DNA of 64,000 nucleotides from Sporosarcina sp. FSL W8-0480. Lineage in GTDB: Bacteria > Bacillota > Bacilli > Bacillales_A > Planococcaceae. Location: positions 780,001 to 844,000 of the forward strand of contig NZ_CP150166.1 of the NCBI RefSeq assembly GCF_037963765.1, written 5' to 3'. A program made the translations under genes and the position numbers. Below, piece after piece: positions 53,670 through 62,572 of this stretch (the first letter of the stretch is position 1; every line of letters starts with the position of its first letter). Under the pieces are notes generated by a model. That model made no database searches and was not told the origin of the DNA. It saw nothing but the letters and a program-made list of their open reading frames with translations.

Positions 53670-55154
53670 ATGAGTAGTAGTTTGTATCAATTGATTGCCA
53701 TCATTTTGTACATGGCGGCCATGCTTTTCATTGGATGGTATGCGTTTAGAAAGACATCTAACCTGACTGATTACATGTTAGGCGGTCGATCCTTAGGACC
53801 GGCAGTTACTGCATTAAGTGCTGGGGCCGCAGATATGTCAGGTTGGCTGCTAATGGGGTTACCTGGTGCGATTTATGCAGTAGGTTTGACTGAGGCTTGG
53901 ATTGCCATCGGACTGACAATAGGTGCGTACTTGAACTGGCTTCTTGTTGCACCAAGGCTTCGTGCATATACCCAGGTATCGAATGATTCCATTACTATTC
54001 CAAGTTACTTGGAAAACCGTTTAAAGGACCAATCGAGATTTCTACGAATTGCTTCAGGTATAATCATTCTTGTATTTTTCACGTTTTATGTTTCCTCAGG
54101 TATGGTTGCTGGCGGTAAATTCTTCTTGAGCTCCTTCGGCCTTAATTATCATGCAGGATTGCTTATTGTTTCTGCAGTCGTTATTGCTTATACGCTTTTT
54201 GGAGGTTTCCTAGCAGTAAGCTATACCGACTTTGTTCAAGGTCTTATCATGTTTTTAGCATTGCTGTTGGTTCCGATTTTTGGATTAGCACTTACTGGAG
54301 GATTTGCGGAAACTGCAGCAAGTATTAAAGAAGTGAATCCGGATATGCTCAGCCTTGTAAAAGGAGCGACGCTAGCGAGTGTCATATCCTCCATTGCATG
54401 GGGACTTGGCTATTTTGGTCAGCCGCATATTATCGTTCGCTTCATGGCGATCAAGTCGGTGAAAGAGACGAAAAGCGCTAGGCGAATTGGTATCGGTTGG
54501 ATGATACTAAGCTTGTTCGGTGCAATAGCCACTGCCTTGGTAGGGATTGCTTATTATCATCAAAACCCCAGTGTTGAATTAGTCGATAAAGAAACGGTTT
54601 TCATCGCACTTGGACAAATTATTTTCCATCCGTTCATAGCGGGTATTATGCTTGCAGCTGTTTTGGCTGCCGTAATGAGTACGATTTCTTCCCAGTTGAT
54701 TGTTACTTCTTCAGCTTTGATTGAGGACTTATATAAAGCGGTCATGAAATCTGACGCAACAGATGAACGTTATGTTTTTTTGGGACGTATGGCAGTACTC
54801 ATCGTTTCGTTAATAGCGATGGCGCTTGCTTGGCCGAATAAAGAATCGATATTAAAACTCGTATCTTTTGCGTGGGCAGGTTTCGGTGGTGCATTTGGTC
54901 CAATCATCCTTTTCTCTCTTTACTGGCGAAAACTTACGGCAACTGGCGCACTTTGGGGGATGGTCGCAGGAGCAATTACTGTAGGAGTATGGGGGAATAT
55001 TGAATTCCTAACGGATAGTCTATATGAGATTGTTCCTGGATTCCTAATTTGTCTAATTGTAACTTATTTCGTTAGCTTGATGACATATCAACCAAATAAG
55101 GAAATTGATAAGGAATTCTATGATGCACAAGTGTTATTGAAAAAAGAACGATAA
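53670..55154 (+). CDS. putP: Sodium/proline symporter (SSS family, PutP/OpuE)
   Basis: A 494-aa transporter with 13 predicted membrane segments. SSS hallmarks are MLGGRSLGPAVTALSAGAAD (Na+ and substrate site), the GLGYFGQPHIIVRFMA segment typical of proline carriers and the WAGFGGAFGPIILFSLYWRK end. It takes up proline with Na+, for food or as an osmolyte. The ATG at 53670 follows AGAGGAGGGG. Whether it is a PutP or an OpuE cannot be told; no put catabolic genes are adjacent. Confidence 0.9.
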   Translation: MSSSLYQLIAIILYMAAMLFIGWYAFRKTSNLTDYMLGGRSLGPAVTALSAGAADMSGWLLMGLPGAIYAVGLTEAWIAIGLTIGAYLNWLLVAPRLRAYTQVSNDSITIPSYLENRLKDQSRFLRIASGIIILVFFTFYVSSGMVAGGKFFLSSFGLNYHAGLLIVSAVVIAYTLFGGFLAVSYTDFVQGLIMFLALLLVPIFGLALTGGFAETAASIKEVNPDMLSLVKGATLASVISSIAWGLGYFGQPHIIVRFMAIKSVKETKSARRIGIGWMILSLFGAIATALVGIAYYHQNPSVELVDKETVFIALGQIIFHPFIAGIMLAAVLAAVMSTISSQLIVTSSALIEDLYKAVMKSDATDERYVFLGRMAVLIVSLIAMALAWPNKESILKLVSFAWAGFGGAFGPIILFSLYWRKLTATGALWGMVAGAITVGVWGNIEFLTDSLYEIVPGFLICLIVTYFVSLMTYQPNKEIDKEFYDAQVLLKKER

Positions 55155-55160
55155 GAAGAA

Positions 55161-55197
55161 GCGGTCATCGATTAAGGCAATCGGTGGCCGTTTTTTT
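55161..55197 (+). terminator. Rho-independent terminator
   Basis: CGG.CA.CGATT pairs with AATCG.TG.CCG, then seven T. Confidence 0.75.
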
Positions 55198-55246
55198 CTT
55201 GTAGTATGGTACGCTAATCAAAATAGTGTTAAAGGGGGATGCGAAC

Positions 55247-55945
55247 ATGAAGCTGGATCATGTTATATATTTTTCGTCGAAAGATCCTAAAGATATCGTC
55301 GGTGAACAGAAGAATAAAGGCAAGCATGCTGTCATTGGAGGAAGGCATGAAAAGTGGGGAACTCATAATGCACTTATGTATGTGAATAATGCATATGTTG
55401 AATGGCTATCCGTGGAAAAACCTGAAATTGCGAGAGAAGTCGACCATCCGTTAACTCGGTTGCTATTGCATGATGTTGACGAACGTGATGGATGGGGTAC
55501 TATCTGTTTATCTGTTGATAATATTGAGAAATTTAATGAGGATATTATAAATAAGGGGTTTGCTACTTCAGGTGTATTAGATGCTGAAAGGCGGACGGAA
55601 AGTGGCGTACTTCGGAAATGGAAAATGCTATTTATTGATCAGCCGGTTAATGATGAACTGCCATATCCATTTTTTATTGAGTGGGAGGAACCTGACTCTA
55701 TCCGTTTTGACCAATTACGCGAGGATGGCACTTTAAATAAGGAAAATGAAAAACTTGAAATCCAGGAGTGCATTTTTGAAGTGGAGGATCCGCTGCGTGA
55801 CACAGGAGAATGGGCAGTACTTCTATCTCAAAAGGTCGGGGATTCGAATGATATTAACTTGGAAAATGTGCGATTTAGATTTATTCAGCATGAAGGCGGA
55901 AAGGATAGGTTGAAGGATGTCGTGATTGGGAAAAGGGAAGGATAA
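55247..55945 (+). CDS. Glyoxalase-like (VOC superfamily) domain protein
   Basis: A 232-aa protein beginning KLDHVIYFSSKDP, with GGRHEKWGTHNALMYV and YVEWLSVE, features of the PF13468 glyoxalase-like family (a His in LDHV and a Glu in VEWL as possible metal ligands). A second, degenerate module fills the C-terminal half. The substrate is unknown. AAAGGGGG precedes ATG 55247. A TTATGCG array follows directly, with hflX beyond it. Confidence 0.8.
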   Translation: MKLDHVIYFSSKDPKDIVGEQKNKGKHAVIGGRHEKWGTHNALMYVNNAYVEWLSVEKPEIAREVDHPLTRLLLHDVDERDGWGTICLSVDNIEKFNEDIINKGFATSGVLDAERRTESGVLRKWKMLFIDQPVNDELPYPFFIEWEEPDSIRFDQLREDGTLNKENEKLEIQECIFEVEDPLRDTGEWAVLLSQKVGDSNDINLENVRFRFIQHEGGKDRLKDVVIGKREG

Positions 55946-55959
55946 ACATAAGAGTGTGA

Positions 55960-56050
55960 TTATGCGTGAATTTGGACATTTATGGACCTCTTAAAGGTTT
56001 TATGAGTGAATGTCGAGTATTATGCGTGTTTGTGTGATTTTATGCGTATT
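55960..56050. repeat. Phased word array, TTATGCG, 20-bp period, 5 units
   Basis: TTATGCG or a variant (TTATGGA, TTATGAG) starts at 55960, 55980, 56000, 56020 and 56040, exactly 20 bp apart. It lies 14 nt after the upstream stop and ends about 55 nt before hflX. Confidence 0.88.
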
Positions 56051-56105
56051 TGAATAATAATATCTTTTTAAATTGTAATTTGGAATGTGTGAAAGGGGAT
56101 TTTTT

Positions 56106-57377
56106 ATGGAGATTTTGGTTGAATATGCGATTCTTGTCGGTGTACAGGAGCAGAACTCGGAGCATTTTGAGTATGAAATGGAAGAATTGAAGAATCTTGC
56201 AGAGGCGATTGACGTGAATGTCGTTGGCCAAGTAACGCAAAACTTGGAGCGCAGGAACCCAACCCATTATGTAGGTAAGGGAAAGGTCATGGAAGTGAAG
56301 CGGCTTTACGAAGAGACGGAAGCGAATCTTATCATTTTCAATGATGAGTTATCACCTTCACAAATTCGCAACTTGGAGCAGGAGCTTGAAGTGAAAGTCA
56401 TTGATAGGACGATGCTGATTCTTGATATCTTTGCAAGAAGAGCGCGGACTCATGAGGCACGGATGCAGGTTGAATTGGCACAACTGCAATACACACTTCC
56501 GCGACTTGTAGGATTGCGCGCATCATTGAGCAGGCAAGGGGGAGGAACTGGCGGCGGATTCCAAAACAAAGGGGCAGGGGAGACGAAGCTTGAGCTCGAT
56601 CGTCGTAAAATTGAGGATCAGATTGCGAAGTTGCGACGGGACCTTGAACAGGTGCGCGATCGTAGAGATACGCAACGGAAACAACGGAAGAAAAGCGGAA
56701 TCCCTGTCGTGTCGATTGTCGGATATACGAATGCGGGCAAGTCGACATTGATGAATGGCTTATTACGCAAAATGGACGAGGAAACCGCGAAGCAAGTATA
56801 TGAAGAGAATATGCTATTCGCGACGCTCGATACTTCTGTGCGACACCTGAAATTTGCGGATAATAAGGAGTTTCTTTTGACAGATACGGTTGGATTCGTT
56901 TCAAAATTACCGCACCATTTGGTTAAAGCATTCCGTTCGACACTTGAAGAAGCGCGTGGTGCAGATCTCCTTCTACATGTAGTTGATGTTTCGAATGCTG
57001 AATACCGCTATATGATGGAAGTGACGAATAATACATTGCATGATGTCGGAGTGGAAAATATAAAGACGATCAACGTCTATAATAAGTCTGACTTGGCAGG
57101 AGTGCCGTATCCAAGGACGACGGATGATAGTATATGGATTTCTGCGAAAGAGTCGGCAGGTTTGGACGAGTTGGTCGATTTGATCAAGAAAAAGATTTTT
57201 GAGCAATACGTTACATGCAAACTGCTCGTCCCGTTCGATCGGGGGGATGTCGTTTCATACTTGAACGATAAAGCCAATGTGAAAAAGACGGAATACGAGG
57301 AAGACGGCACATTGATGACAGTTGAGATGGATGGCTCCGAACGGATCAAGTTCGAAGAGTTCATCATTTCGCATTAA
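56106..57377 (+). CDS. hflX: Ribosome-associated GTPase HflX
   Basis: A 423-aa GTPase: an N-terminal HflX domain (about residues 1-190) with the glycine-rich SLSRQGGGTGGGFQNKGAGE loop and a coiled coil, then the G domain with GYTNAGKST (G1), the DTVGF (G3) and NKSDL (G4) motifs. It splits stalled or hibernating 70S ribosomes and often aids macrolide tolerance or heat recovery. AAAGGGG lies 7 nt before ATG 56106. Confidence 0.95.
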   Translation: MEILVEYAILVGVQEQNSEHFEYEMEELKNLAEAIDVNVVGQVTQNLERRNPTHYVGKGKVMEVKRLYEETEANLIIFNDELSPSQIRNLEQELEVKVIDRTMLILDIFARRARTHEARMQVELAQLQYTLPRLVGLRASLSRQGGGTGGGFQNKGAGETKLELDRRKIEDQIAKLRRDLEQVRDRRDTQRKQRKKSGIPVVSIVGYTNAGKSTLMNGLLRKMDEETAKQVYEENMLFATLDTSVRHLKFADNKEFLLTDTVGFVSKLPHHLVKAFRSTLEEARGADLLLHVVDVSNAEYRYMMEVTNNTLHDVGVENIKTINVYNKSDLAGVPYPRTTDDSIWISAKESAGLDELVDLIKKKIFEQYVTCKLLVPFDRGDVVSYLNDKANVKKTEYEEDGTLMTVEMDGSERIKFEEFIISH

Positions 57378-57380
57378 AAC

Positions 57381-57416
57381 CGAAAAGCGGAAGGCGCCAA
57401 ACGGCTGCGGCTGAAC
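57381..57416. repeat. Possible dispersed Bacillales repeat fragment
   Basis: CCGAAAAGCGGAAGGCGCC lies just after hflX. I recall the AAAGCGGAAGGCGCC core as a common dispersed intergenic element in Bacillus-related genomes. Only one copy is in the window, so this rests on memory. Confidence 0.35.
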
Positions 57417-57424
57417 AAAACTAA

Positions 57425-57466
57425 AAAACTGCACGCGGACTATAAAGTCTGCAGTGCAGTTTTTAT
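57425..57466 (+). terminator. Rho-independent terminator
   Basis: AAAACTGCAC pairs with GTGCAGTTTT, with an inner GGACT-AGTCT stem, then T run. Confidence 0.75.
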
Positions 57467-57519
57467 CTATAAAGAGAAAGGGGGGTGGGATGGTTATAGT
57501 ATCCCCGTTTCTCAAAATG

Positions 57520-59238
57520 TTAAACCTCTTGAAATTGAATATTATGGAGACGTGCAAAGATACCGCCTTTTCTTACTAAATCATCATATTTTCCATCTTC
57601 TGCAATGCCATCCTCCGTTACGACAATAACTCTGTCTGCATCTCGGATTGTTGCTAGACGATGGGCGATAACGAGGGTTGTACGATTTTCGGCAAGTTCG
57701 TTTAGTGATTGCTGAATGATGCGCTCCGTCTCAGTGTCTAAAGCGGAAGTCGCTTCGTCCAAAATTAGGATTGGCGGATTTTTCAGGAACATACGGGCAA
57801 TTGCAAGCCGTTGCTTCTGGCCACCTGATAATTTCAGGCCACGCTCACCGATTTGTGTTTCATAGCCTTCAGGAAGGGAGGCGATGAAATCTTCGAGATG
57901 TGCTTTTCGAGCGGCTGCTATGACCTCTTCATCCGTCGCATTCAAATTCCCGTATGCAATATTTTCTTTGATCGTCCCTGTGAATAAAAAGACATCCTGC
58001 TGTACGATTCCGATTTGGGATCGTAGGGACTGCTGTGTCATATTACGGATATCGATACCGTCGATTGAAATCGCACCTTCGTCAACATCGTAAAAACGAG
58101 GTATGAGTGAACAGATTGTTGTTTTTCCGGCACCGGATGGTCCGACAAATGCAATTGTCTCTCCGGCTTTTATCGATAAATCGATGCCCTTCAAGACATA
58201 TTTATTATCATCATATTGGAAATGAACGTCATCAAAAAGTATATCGCCGTGCAAGTGGTTAACCGACTTTGCACCATCACGGTCGTTGATTTCAGGTTCC
58301 TGTTCAAGGAGATCAAGGAATCTACGGAATCCGGCCATCCCTTTCGGATAAAGTTCCAGTAGCGCACTGATTTTATCAACAGGCTTAATAAGGATATTAA
58401 CGAATAGGATGAACCCGACAAGTTCACCAGGCGTCAGGTTGCCGTTATACGTAAACCAGGCTCCGACGACAAGAACGAGCAATGTCACAAGCCTTGTCAT
58501 CATATACATGCTGGAGTGCGTCCAGGCCATGACGTTGTATGCGACAAGTTTCGCCAATCTAAAGCTGCCATTGTCTATTTTGAAACGGGCAATCTCGAAT
58601 TCCTCGTTAGTAAATGATTTGACGACTCTTGCACCAGAAACGGAATCTTCTACCCTTGCATTGACATCCGCAATTTTACCGTACATATTCTGCCATGCTG
58701 CATTCATCTTTATATTGCAGAACGTGACAAGGACGATAAGAAGCGGCACCATGCAAATTGCGATGATGGCAAGCTCTGGATTGATGGAGAACATAAGAAC
58801 GAATGCCCCGATGATTGTCATCACTGCGATGAATGCGTCCTCAGGACCGTGGTGGGCGAGTTCGCCAATGTCGAATAAATCATTCGTTATTCGGCTCATC
58901 ACATGGCCAGTCTTTGTATTATCAAAAAAACGGAAAGATTGGCGATGGACGTGGTTGAACAACTGCTGCCTCATATCCGTTTCAATATTGATGCCTAATT
59001 TATGCCCCAAATAGCTGACAATGTATTGAAGGAATGTGCTTAACAAGTAAACAAGCAGCAATAGGATGCTTATTGTTACGATTTTTCCCCACTCCCCGGA
59101 AGGCAAAAGGGTGTCGATGAACCATTGAACAGCCATCGGAAAAGCCAACTCTAACAATGCAACGAAAATGGCACTTGAAAAGTCGATGATGAATAGCCGT
59201 TTATGTGGTTTGTAGTAAGAAAAGAATTTTTTTAGCAT
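57520..59238 (-). CDS. ABC exporter, fused permease/ATPase
   Basis: A 572-aa half-transporter: six membrane segments (residues ~15-310) followed by the ATPase with Walker A GPSGAGKTT, signature LSGGQKQR, Walker B ILILDEATSALD and switch His in VIAHRLATI. It would act as a homodimer or with an unlinked partner. The type is lipid/multidrug exporter (MsbA/Sav1866/YfiB-like). I chose ATG 59238, 9 nt after AAAGGA; the open frame extends 74 codons up without a site. Cargo unknown. Confidence 0.92.
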   Translation of the reverse strand: MLKKFFSYYKPHKRLFIIDFSSAIFVALLELAFPMAVQWFIDTLLPSGEWGKIVTISILLLLVYLLSTFLQYIVSYLGHKLGINIETDMRQQLFNHVHRQSFRFFDNTKTGHVMSRITNDLFDIGELAHHGPEDAFIAVMTIIGAFVLMFSINPELAIIAICMVPLLIVLVTFCNIKMNAAWQNMYGKIADVNARVEDSVSGARVVKSFTNEEFEIARFKIDNGSFRLAKLVAYNVMAWTHSSMYMMTRLVTLLVLVVGAWFTYNGNLTPGELVGFILFVNILIKPVDKISALLELYPKGMAGFRRFLDLLEQEPEINDRDGAKSVNHLHGDILFDDVHFQYDDNKYVLKGIDLSIKAGETIAFVGPSGAGKTTICSLIPRFYDVDEGAISIDGIDIRNMTQQSLRSQIGIVQQDVFLFTGTIKENIAYGNLNATDEEVIAAARKAHLEDFIASLPEGYETQIGERGLKLSGGQKQRLAIARMFLKNPPILILDEATSALDTETERIIQQSLNELAENRTTLVIAHRLATIRDADRVIVVTEDGIAEDGKYDDLVRKGGIFARLHNIQFQEV

Positions 59239-59460
59239 TATGTGATGTCCTTTCTCTTTGTCTCGATTATTATAACGGATTTGATAGCGAGGGGACATGA
59301 AAAAGTTTCTATAATCGAAATAATAAGAAGGGTGAGCAAAGGACCTAATGAAAATAAATGGTAGGAAAGATTCAAATGTAAAAAAAGATGGAACTCTTTT
59401 CTTTTGATACCGTATGATTAAGTGTAGTAAAAATAGAAACAAAGAAGGGAAGCGAATCAT

Positions 59461-60348
59461 ATGAAAAAATGGATGAAAGGTTTAGGTGTTGGATTGCTTG
59501 CACTTGGCCTCGCAGCATGCGGGTCCGCCGCAGAACCGAAAACAGATCCTGAAACCGGTGAAAAAGTTGAAGTGTCAAACAAAAGTAAGATGACCGCGCA
59601 AGAAGTATATAGTAAAGCAATGGAAGTTTCAGAGGAACAAAAGAGCATGCATGCTGTTATGGACATCAATCAAAAAATGTCCATGCCAAGCCAGGGACTT
59701 GATATGGATTCGAAAATTAAAATGGACATGGATATGATCATCGATCCACTATCGATGTATCAAGTGATGAGCATGGACATGGGACCGGAAATTGGCGCGA
59801 TGGACATGGAACTTTACATGAACGATTCTGGTTTTTACATGAATGATCCGGAATCTGGTCAATGGATTAAGATGCCGAAAGATATGTATGATGAGATGAT
59901 GTCGCAAAGGGGCGGTGAAACAGACCCAACATTGGATATGAAGATGTTCAAGGAATTTAAGGATGATTTCAAATTTGAGCAGACCGATGATGAATATATT
60001 TTGACGTTGAATGCTTCCGGAGAGAAGTTCAGTGGTCTTATGAAAGAATTGATGGGTGGTTCGGCTTTCCCTGCAGATATGGAAATGACTGAAGAGGAAG
60101 CTGATTTATTGAATAATATGGATCTGAAAAGCTTGGACATTACAATTTACATCGACAAGGAAACATTCTATACAAATGCATTTGATATGAATATGGATAT
60201 GACGATGAAAATTGATGACGAAGAGATGCATATTGTACAAGAGATGAAATCTGTCATTACGAAAATCAATGAAATTGATGAAATCGTAATTCCACAAGAA
60301 GTGATTGATAGCGCAGTAGATTTGGAAGAGTTGATGGGTCAAGAATAA
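59461..60348 (+). CDS. Met-rich DUF6612 lipoprotein
   Basis: A 295-aa lipoprotein (lipobox GLAAC, Cys at about residue 20). The mature part starts with an acidic linker and then resembles the LolA/LppX-like DUF6612 fold. About 38 of 295 residues are Met, many in DM/MDM runs (for example KIKMDMDMIIDPLSMYQVMS). That is striking but may just reflect strand composition, or bind copper or lipid. GAAGGGAAG precedes the start. It is divergent from the ABC exporter and ends at a terminator. Confidence 0.82.
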   Translation: MKKWMKGLGVGLLALGLAACGSAAEPKTDPETGEKVEVSNKSKMTAQEVYSKAMEVSEEQKSMHAVMDINQKMSMPSQGLDMDSKIKMDMDMIIDPLSMYQVMSMDMGPEIGAMDMELYMNDSGFYMNDPESGQWIKMPKDMYDEMMSQRGGETDPTLDMKMFKEFKDDFKFEQTDDEYILTLNASGEKFSGLMKELMGGSAFPADMEMTEEEADLLNNMDLKSLDITIYIDKETFYTNAFDMNMDMTMKIDDEEMHIVQEMKSVITKINEIDEIVIPQEVIDSAVDLEELMGQE

Positions 60349-60359
60349 GTAAGAATGAG

Positions 60360-60398
60360 CGATCATGGACAATTAGATGTCTATGATCGTTTTTTTTA
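60360..60398 (+). terminator. Rho-independent terminator
   Basis: CGATCAT.GAC pairs with GTC.ATGATCG, then eight T. Confidence 0.8.
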
Positions 60399-60544
60399 TG
60401 GGTTAAAGGATTGCACGCGATCAAAGTGTACAAAGGCAATTGATTCCCCTAACATGAAACCTGTTAAAAATACCGCCACAATTAAGATGAACCGCATAGG
60501 AGTGGCATGTCTATTAGAGTGAAATCTATAAGTCTTCTTATAAT

Positions 60545-60566
60545 TGATAATCATTTTCAATTATCA
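60545..60566 (+). promoter_or_regulatory. Fur box 1
   Basis: TGATAATCATTTTCA matches the 7-1-7 Fur motif TGATAATNATTATCA at all but one position, and TTATCA continues the palindrome. It ends just before the -35 element. Confidence 0.8.
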
Positions 60567-60567
60567 G

Positions 60568-60595
60568 TTGACACTAACCCCATACCTGTTATAAT
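60568..60595 (+). promoter_or_regulatory. Promoter of the siderophore ABC operon
   Basis: A perfect TTGACA (60568-60573) and a perfect TATAAT (60590-60595) are separated by 16 nt. The start falls near 60602, between two Fur boxes. Confidence 0.85.
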
Positions 60596-60611
60596 TGGAT
60601 TTGCAGCTAAT

Positions 60612-60629
60612 TGATAATCGTTTTCATTA
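60612..60629 (+). promoter_or_regulatory. Fur box 2
   Basis: TGATAATCGTTTTCA matches the 7-1-7 Fur motif with two mismatches, just after the predicted transcription start. Confidence 0.7.
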
Positions 60630-60678
60630 AAGGTGATTCTCAATTGGAGCAAATATTCGATATCGGAGATCTTTCTTC

Positions 60679-61629
60679 ATGAAGAAACGTTATTTGTTTA
60701 TTGCACTTATAGTTCTATCATTCCTCTCGTTATTTGTTGGGGTGAGCTCGATATCACCGATGGACCTTCTCGATTTTCAATCTGAGAAGACAGAAATTTT
60801 CCTCATAAGCCGCTTGCCAAGATTGGTTGCAATTCTTTTAGCGGGCGCGGGAATGAGTATAGCAGGGCTTATAATGCAGCAGCTGAGCAGGAATAAATTT
60901 GTGTCACCGACAACTGCGGGTACATTGGATGCAACTCGACTCGGGATATTGGTCTCGATGTTACTATTTACGAACGCATCGACGATTGAGAAAATGGTTG
61001 TCGCATTTGTATTTGCACTTGCTGGAACGCTGCTGTTCATGCAGATATTAGACCGGATTAAGTTCAAAGACGCAATCTTTATCCCACTCGTTGGACTAAT
61101 GTTCGGAAATATTCTTTCTTCAATAACAACATTTTTCGCATATAAATCGAATGTTATCCAAAATATGGCCTCTTGGCTACAAGGTGACTTTTCGATGATT
61201 ATGGTTGGTCGGTACGAGCTTTTATACATAAGCATCCCTGTGCTGATTATCACTTATTTTTACGCTAACCGATTTACGGTAGCTGGAATGGGTGAGGATT
61301 TCTCGAAAAACTTGGGGCTCGCTTATAAGAGGATTGTCAATATCGGCCTAATTTTAGTGGCTTTAGTTACTACGACGGTCATCTTGACCGTCGGGATGAT
61401 TCCTTTTTTAGGTCTGATCATTCCAAACATCGTCTCAATTTTCCATGGCGATCATTTGAAGAAGACATTGCCGCACACTGCTTTGTTAGGTGCGATATTC
61501 CTACTAATCTGTGATATTTTAGGCAGGGTTCTCATCTATCCTTACGAAATATCAATCAGTCTGATGGTCGGAGTCATCGGAAGCGGTATATTCCTCTACT
61601 TGTTATTTAGGAGGAAAGCATATGCGTGA
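60679..61629 (+). CDS. Iron-siderophore ABC transporter permease (YclN-like)
   Basis: A 316-aa FecCD-type permease with about nine membrane segments. The RLPRLVAILLAGAGMSIAGLIMQ start and FLGLIIPNIVSIFHGDHLKK are family features; the length matches B. subtilis YclN (petrobactin import). It is the first gene of a four-gene operon and overlaps the next by 8 nt. Promoter and two Fur boxes show iron control. The ribosome site GGAG is weak and 10 nt from the ATG. Confidence 0.9.
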   Translation: MKKRYLFIALIVLSFLSLFVGVSSISPMDLLDFQSEKTEIFLISRLPRLVAILLAGAGMSIAGLIMQQLSRNKFVSPTTAGTLDATRLGILVSMLLFTNASTIEKMVVAFVFALAGTLLFMQILDRIKFKDAIFIPLVGLMFGNILSSITTFFAYKSNVIQNMASWLQGDFSMIMVGRYELLYISIPVLIITYFYANRFTVAGMGEDFSKNLGLAYKRIVNIGLILVALVTTTVILTVGMIPFLGLIIPNIVSIFHGDHLKKTLPHTALLGAIFLLICDILGRVLIYPYEISISLMVGVIGSGIFLYLLFRRKAYA

Positions 61630-62572
61630 TTCTACTAAAATGATCATTCTATCGGTTTTAGCAATTCTTTTTTGCGCGTTGTATCTGTTTCATGGTTTGA
61701 ATGGCAGTTTTGATTATGCTTTGCCCCGCCGTGCTATAAAAGTGTTGGCGATGGTGTTGACTGGTGTTGCAATCGCATATTCGACGGTCATCTTCCAGAC
61801 CATTACGCATAATCGGATTTTAACCCCAAGTATTATGGGGTTGGATTCCCTGTACTTATTGCTCCAGACAGTCGTAATCTTTTTCCTTGGCTCAAGCCAT
61901 ATTACAATCGTTAACAGACATGTAAACTTCATTTTATCGGTTTCGACAATGGTTGTATTCGCCCTTATTCTTTATCAATTCCTCTTTAAAAGGGGAGGTA
62001 GGCCGATATACTTCCTGTTGCTTGTAGGTATTATCGTTGGTACATTTTTTGGAAGCATCTCAACGTTCTTGCAAGTGCTGATTGATCCAAATGAATTTCT
62101 TAGAGTGCAGGACAAAATGTTTGCGAGCTTCAATAATGTGAGTGGTGAACTGGTATGGTGGGCACTCGGGATTGTTATACTGACATTTTTGGTCGGATGG
62201 AAATCTTTCAACGACCTTGATGTGCTATCCCTTGGAAGAGATACGGCAATAAACCTTGGTGTTTCTTATGACCGGGTAGTTAAGCTAATGCTTGTCATCT
62301 CAGCGGTACTGATTTCTGTATCGACTGCACTTGTTGGTCCGATTACATTTTTTGGGCTGATTGTTGCAAACTTGTCCTATCAATTTTTCAAATCATTTAG
62401 ACACAGGATCCTTATCGCGGGTGCTTCAGTAATGAGTATCATTGCACTTGTAGGTGGTCAATGGGTCGTGGAGCGGGTATTCACGTTCTCGACTACATTA
62501 AGTGTCATTATCAACTTTGTCGGCGGTGTGTATTTCATCTATCTACTATTAAAGGAGAGTCGATCCTCATGA
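61622..62572 (+). CDS. Iron-siderophore ABC transporter permease (YclO-like)
   Basis: A 316-aa second FecCD-type permease. Features are KVLAMVLTGVAIAYSTVIFQ near the N-terminus and LVGPITFFGLIVANLSYQFF, the loop that contacts the ATPase. It forms a heterodimer with the preceding permease. Overlaps: 8 nt with the upstream gene and 4 nt with the ATPase gene (ATGA), so translation is coupled. The ribosome site AGGAGG lies inside the upstream coding end. Confidence 0.9.
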   Translation: MRDSTKMIILSVLAILFCALYLFHGLNGSFDYALPRRAIKVLAMVLTGVAIAYSTVIFQTITHNRILTPSIMGLDSLYLLLQTVVIFFLGSSHITIVNRHVNFILSVSTMVVFALILYQFLFKRGGRPIYFLLLVGIIVGTFFGSISTFLQVLIDPNEFLRVQDKMFASFNNVSGELVWWALGIVILTFLVGWKSFNDLDVLSLGRDTAINLGVSYDRVVKLMLVISAVLISVSTALVGPITFFGLIVANLSYQFFKSFRHRILIAGASVMSIIALVGGQWVVERVFTFSTTLSVIINFVGGVYFIYLLLKESRSS

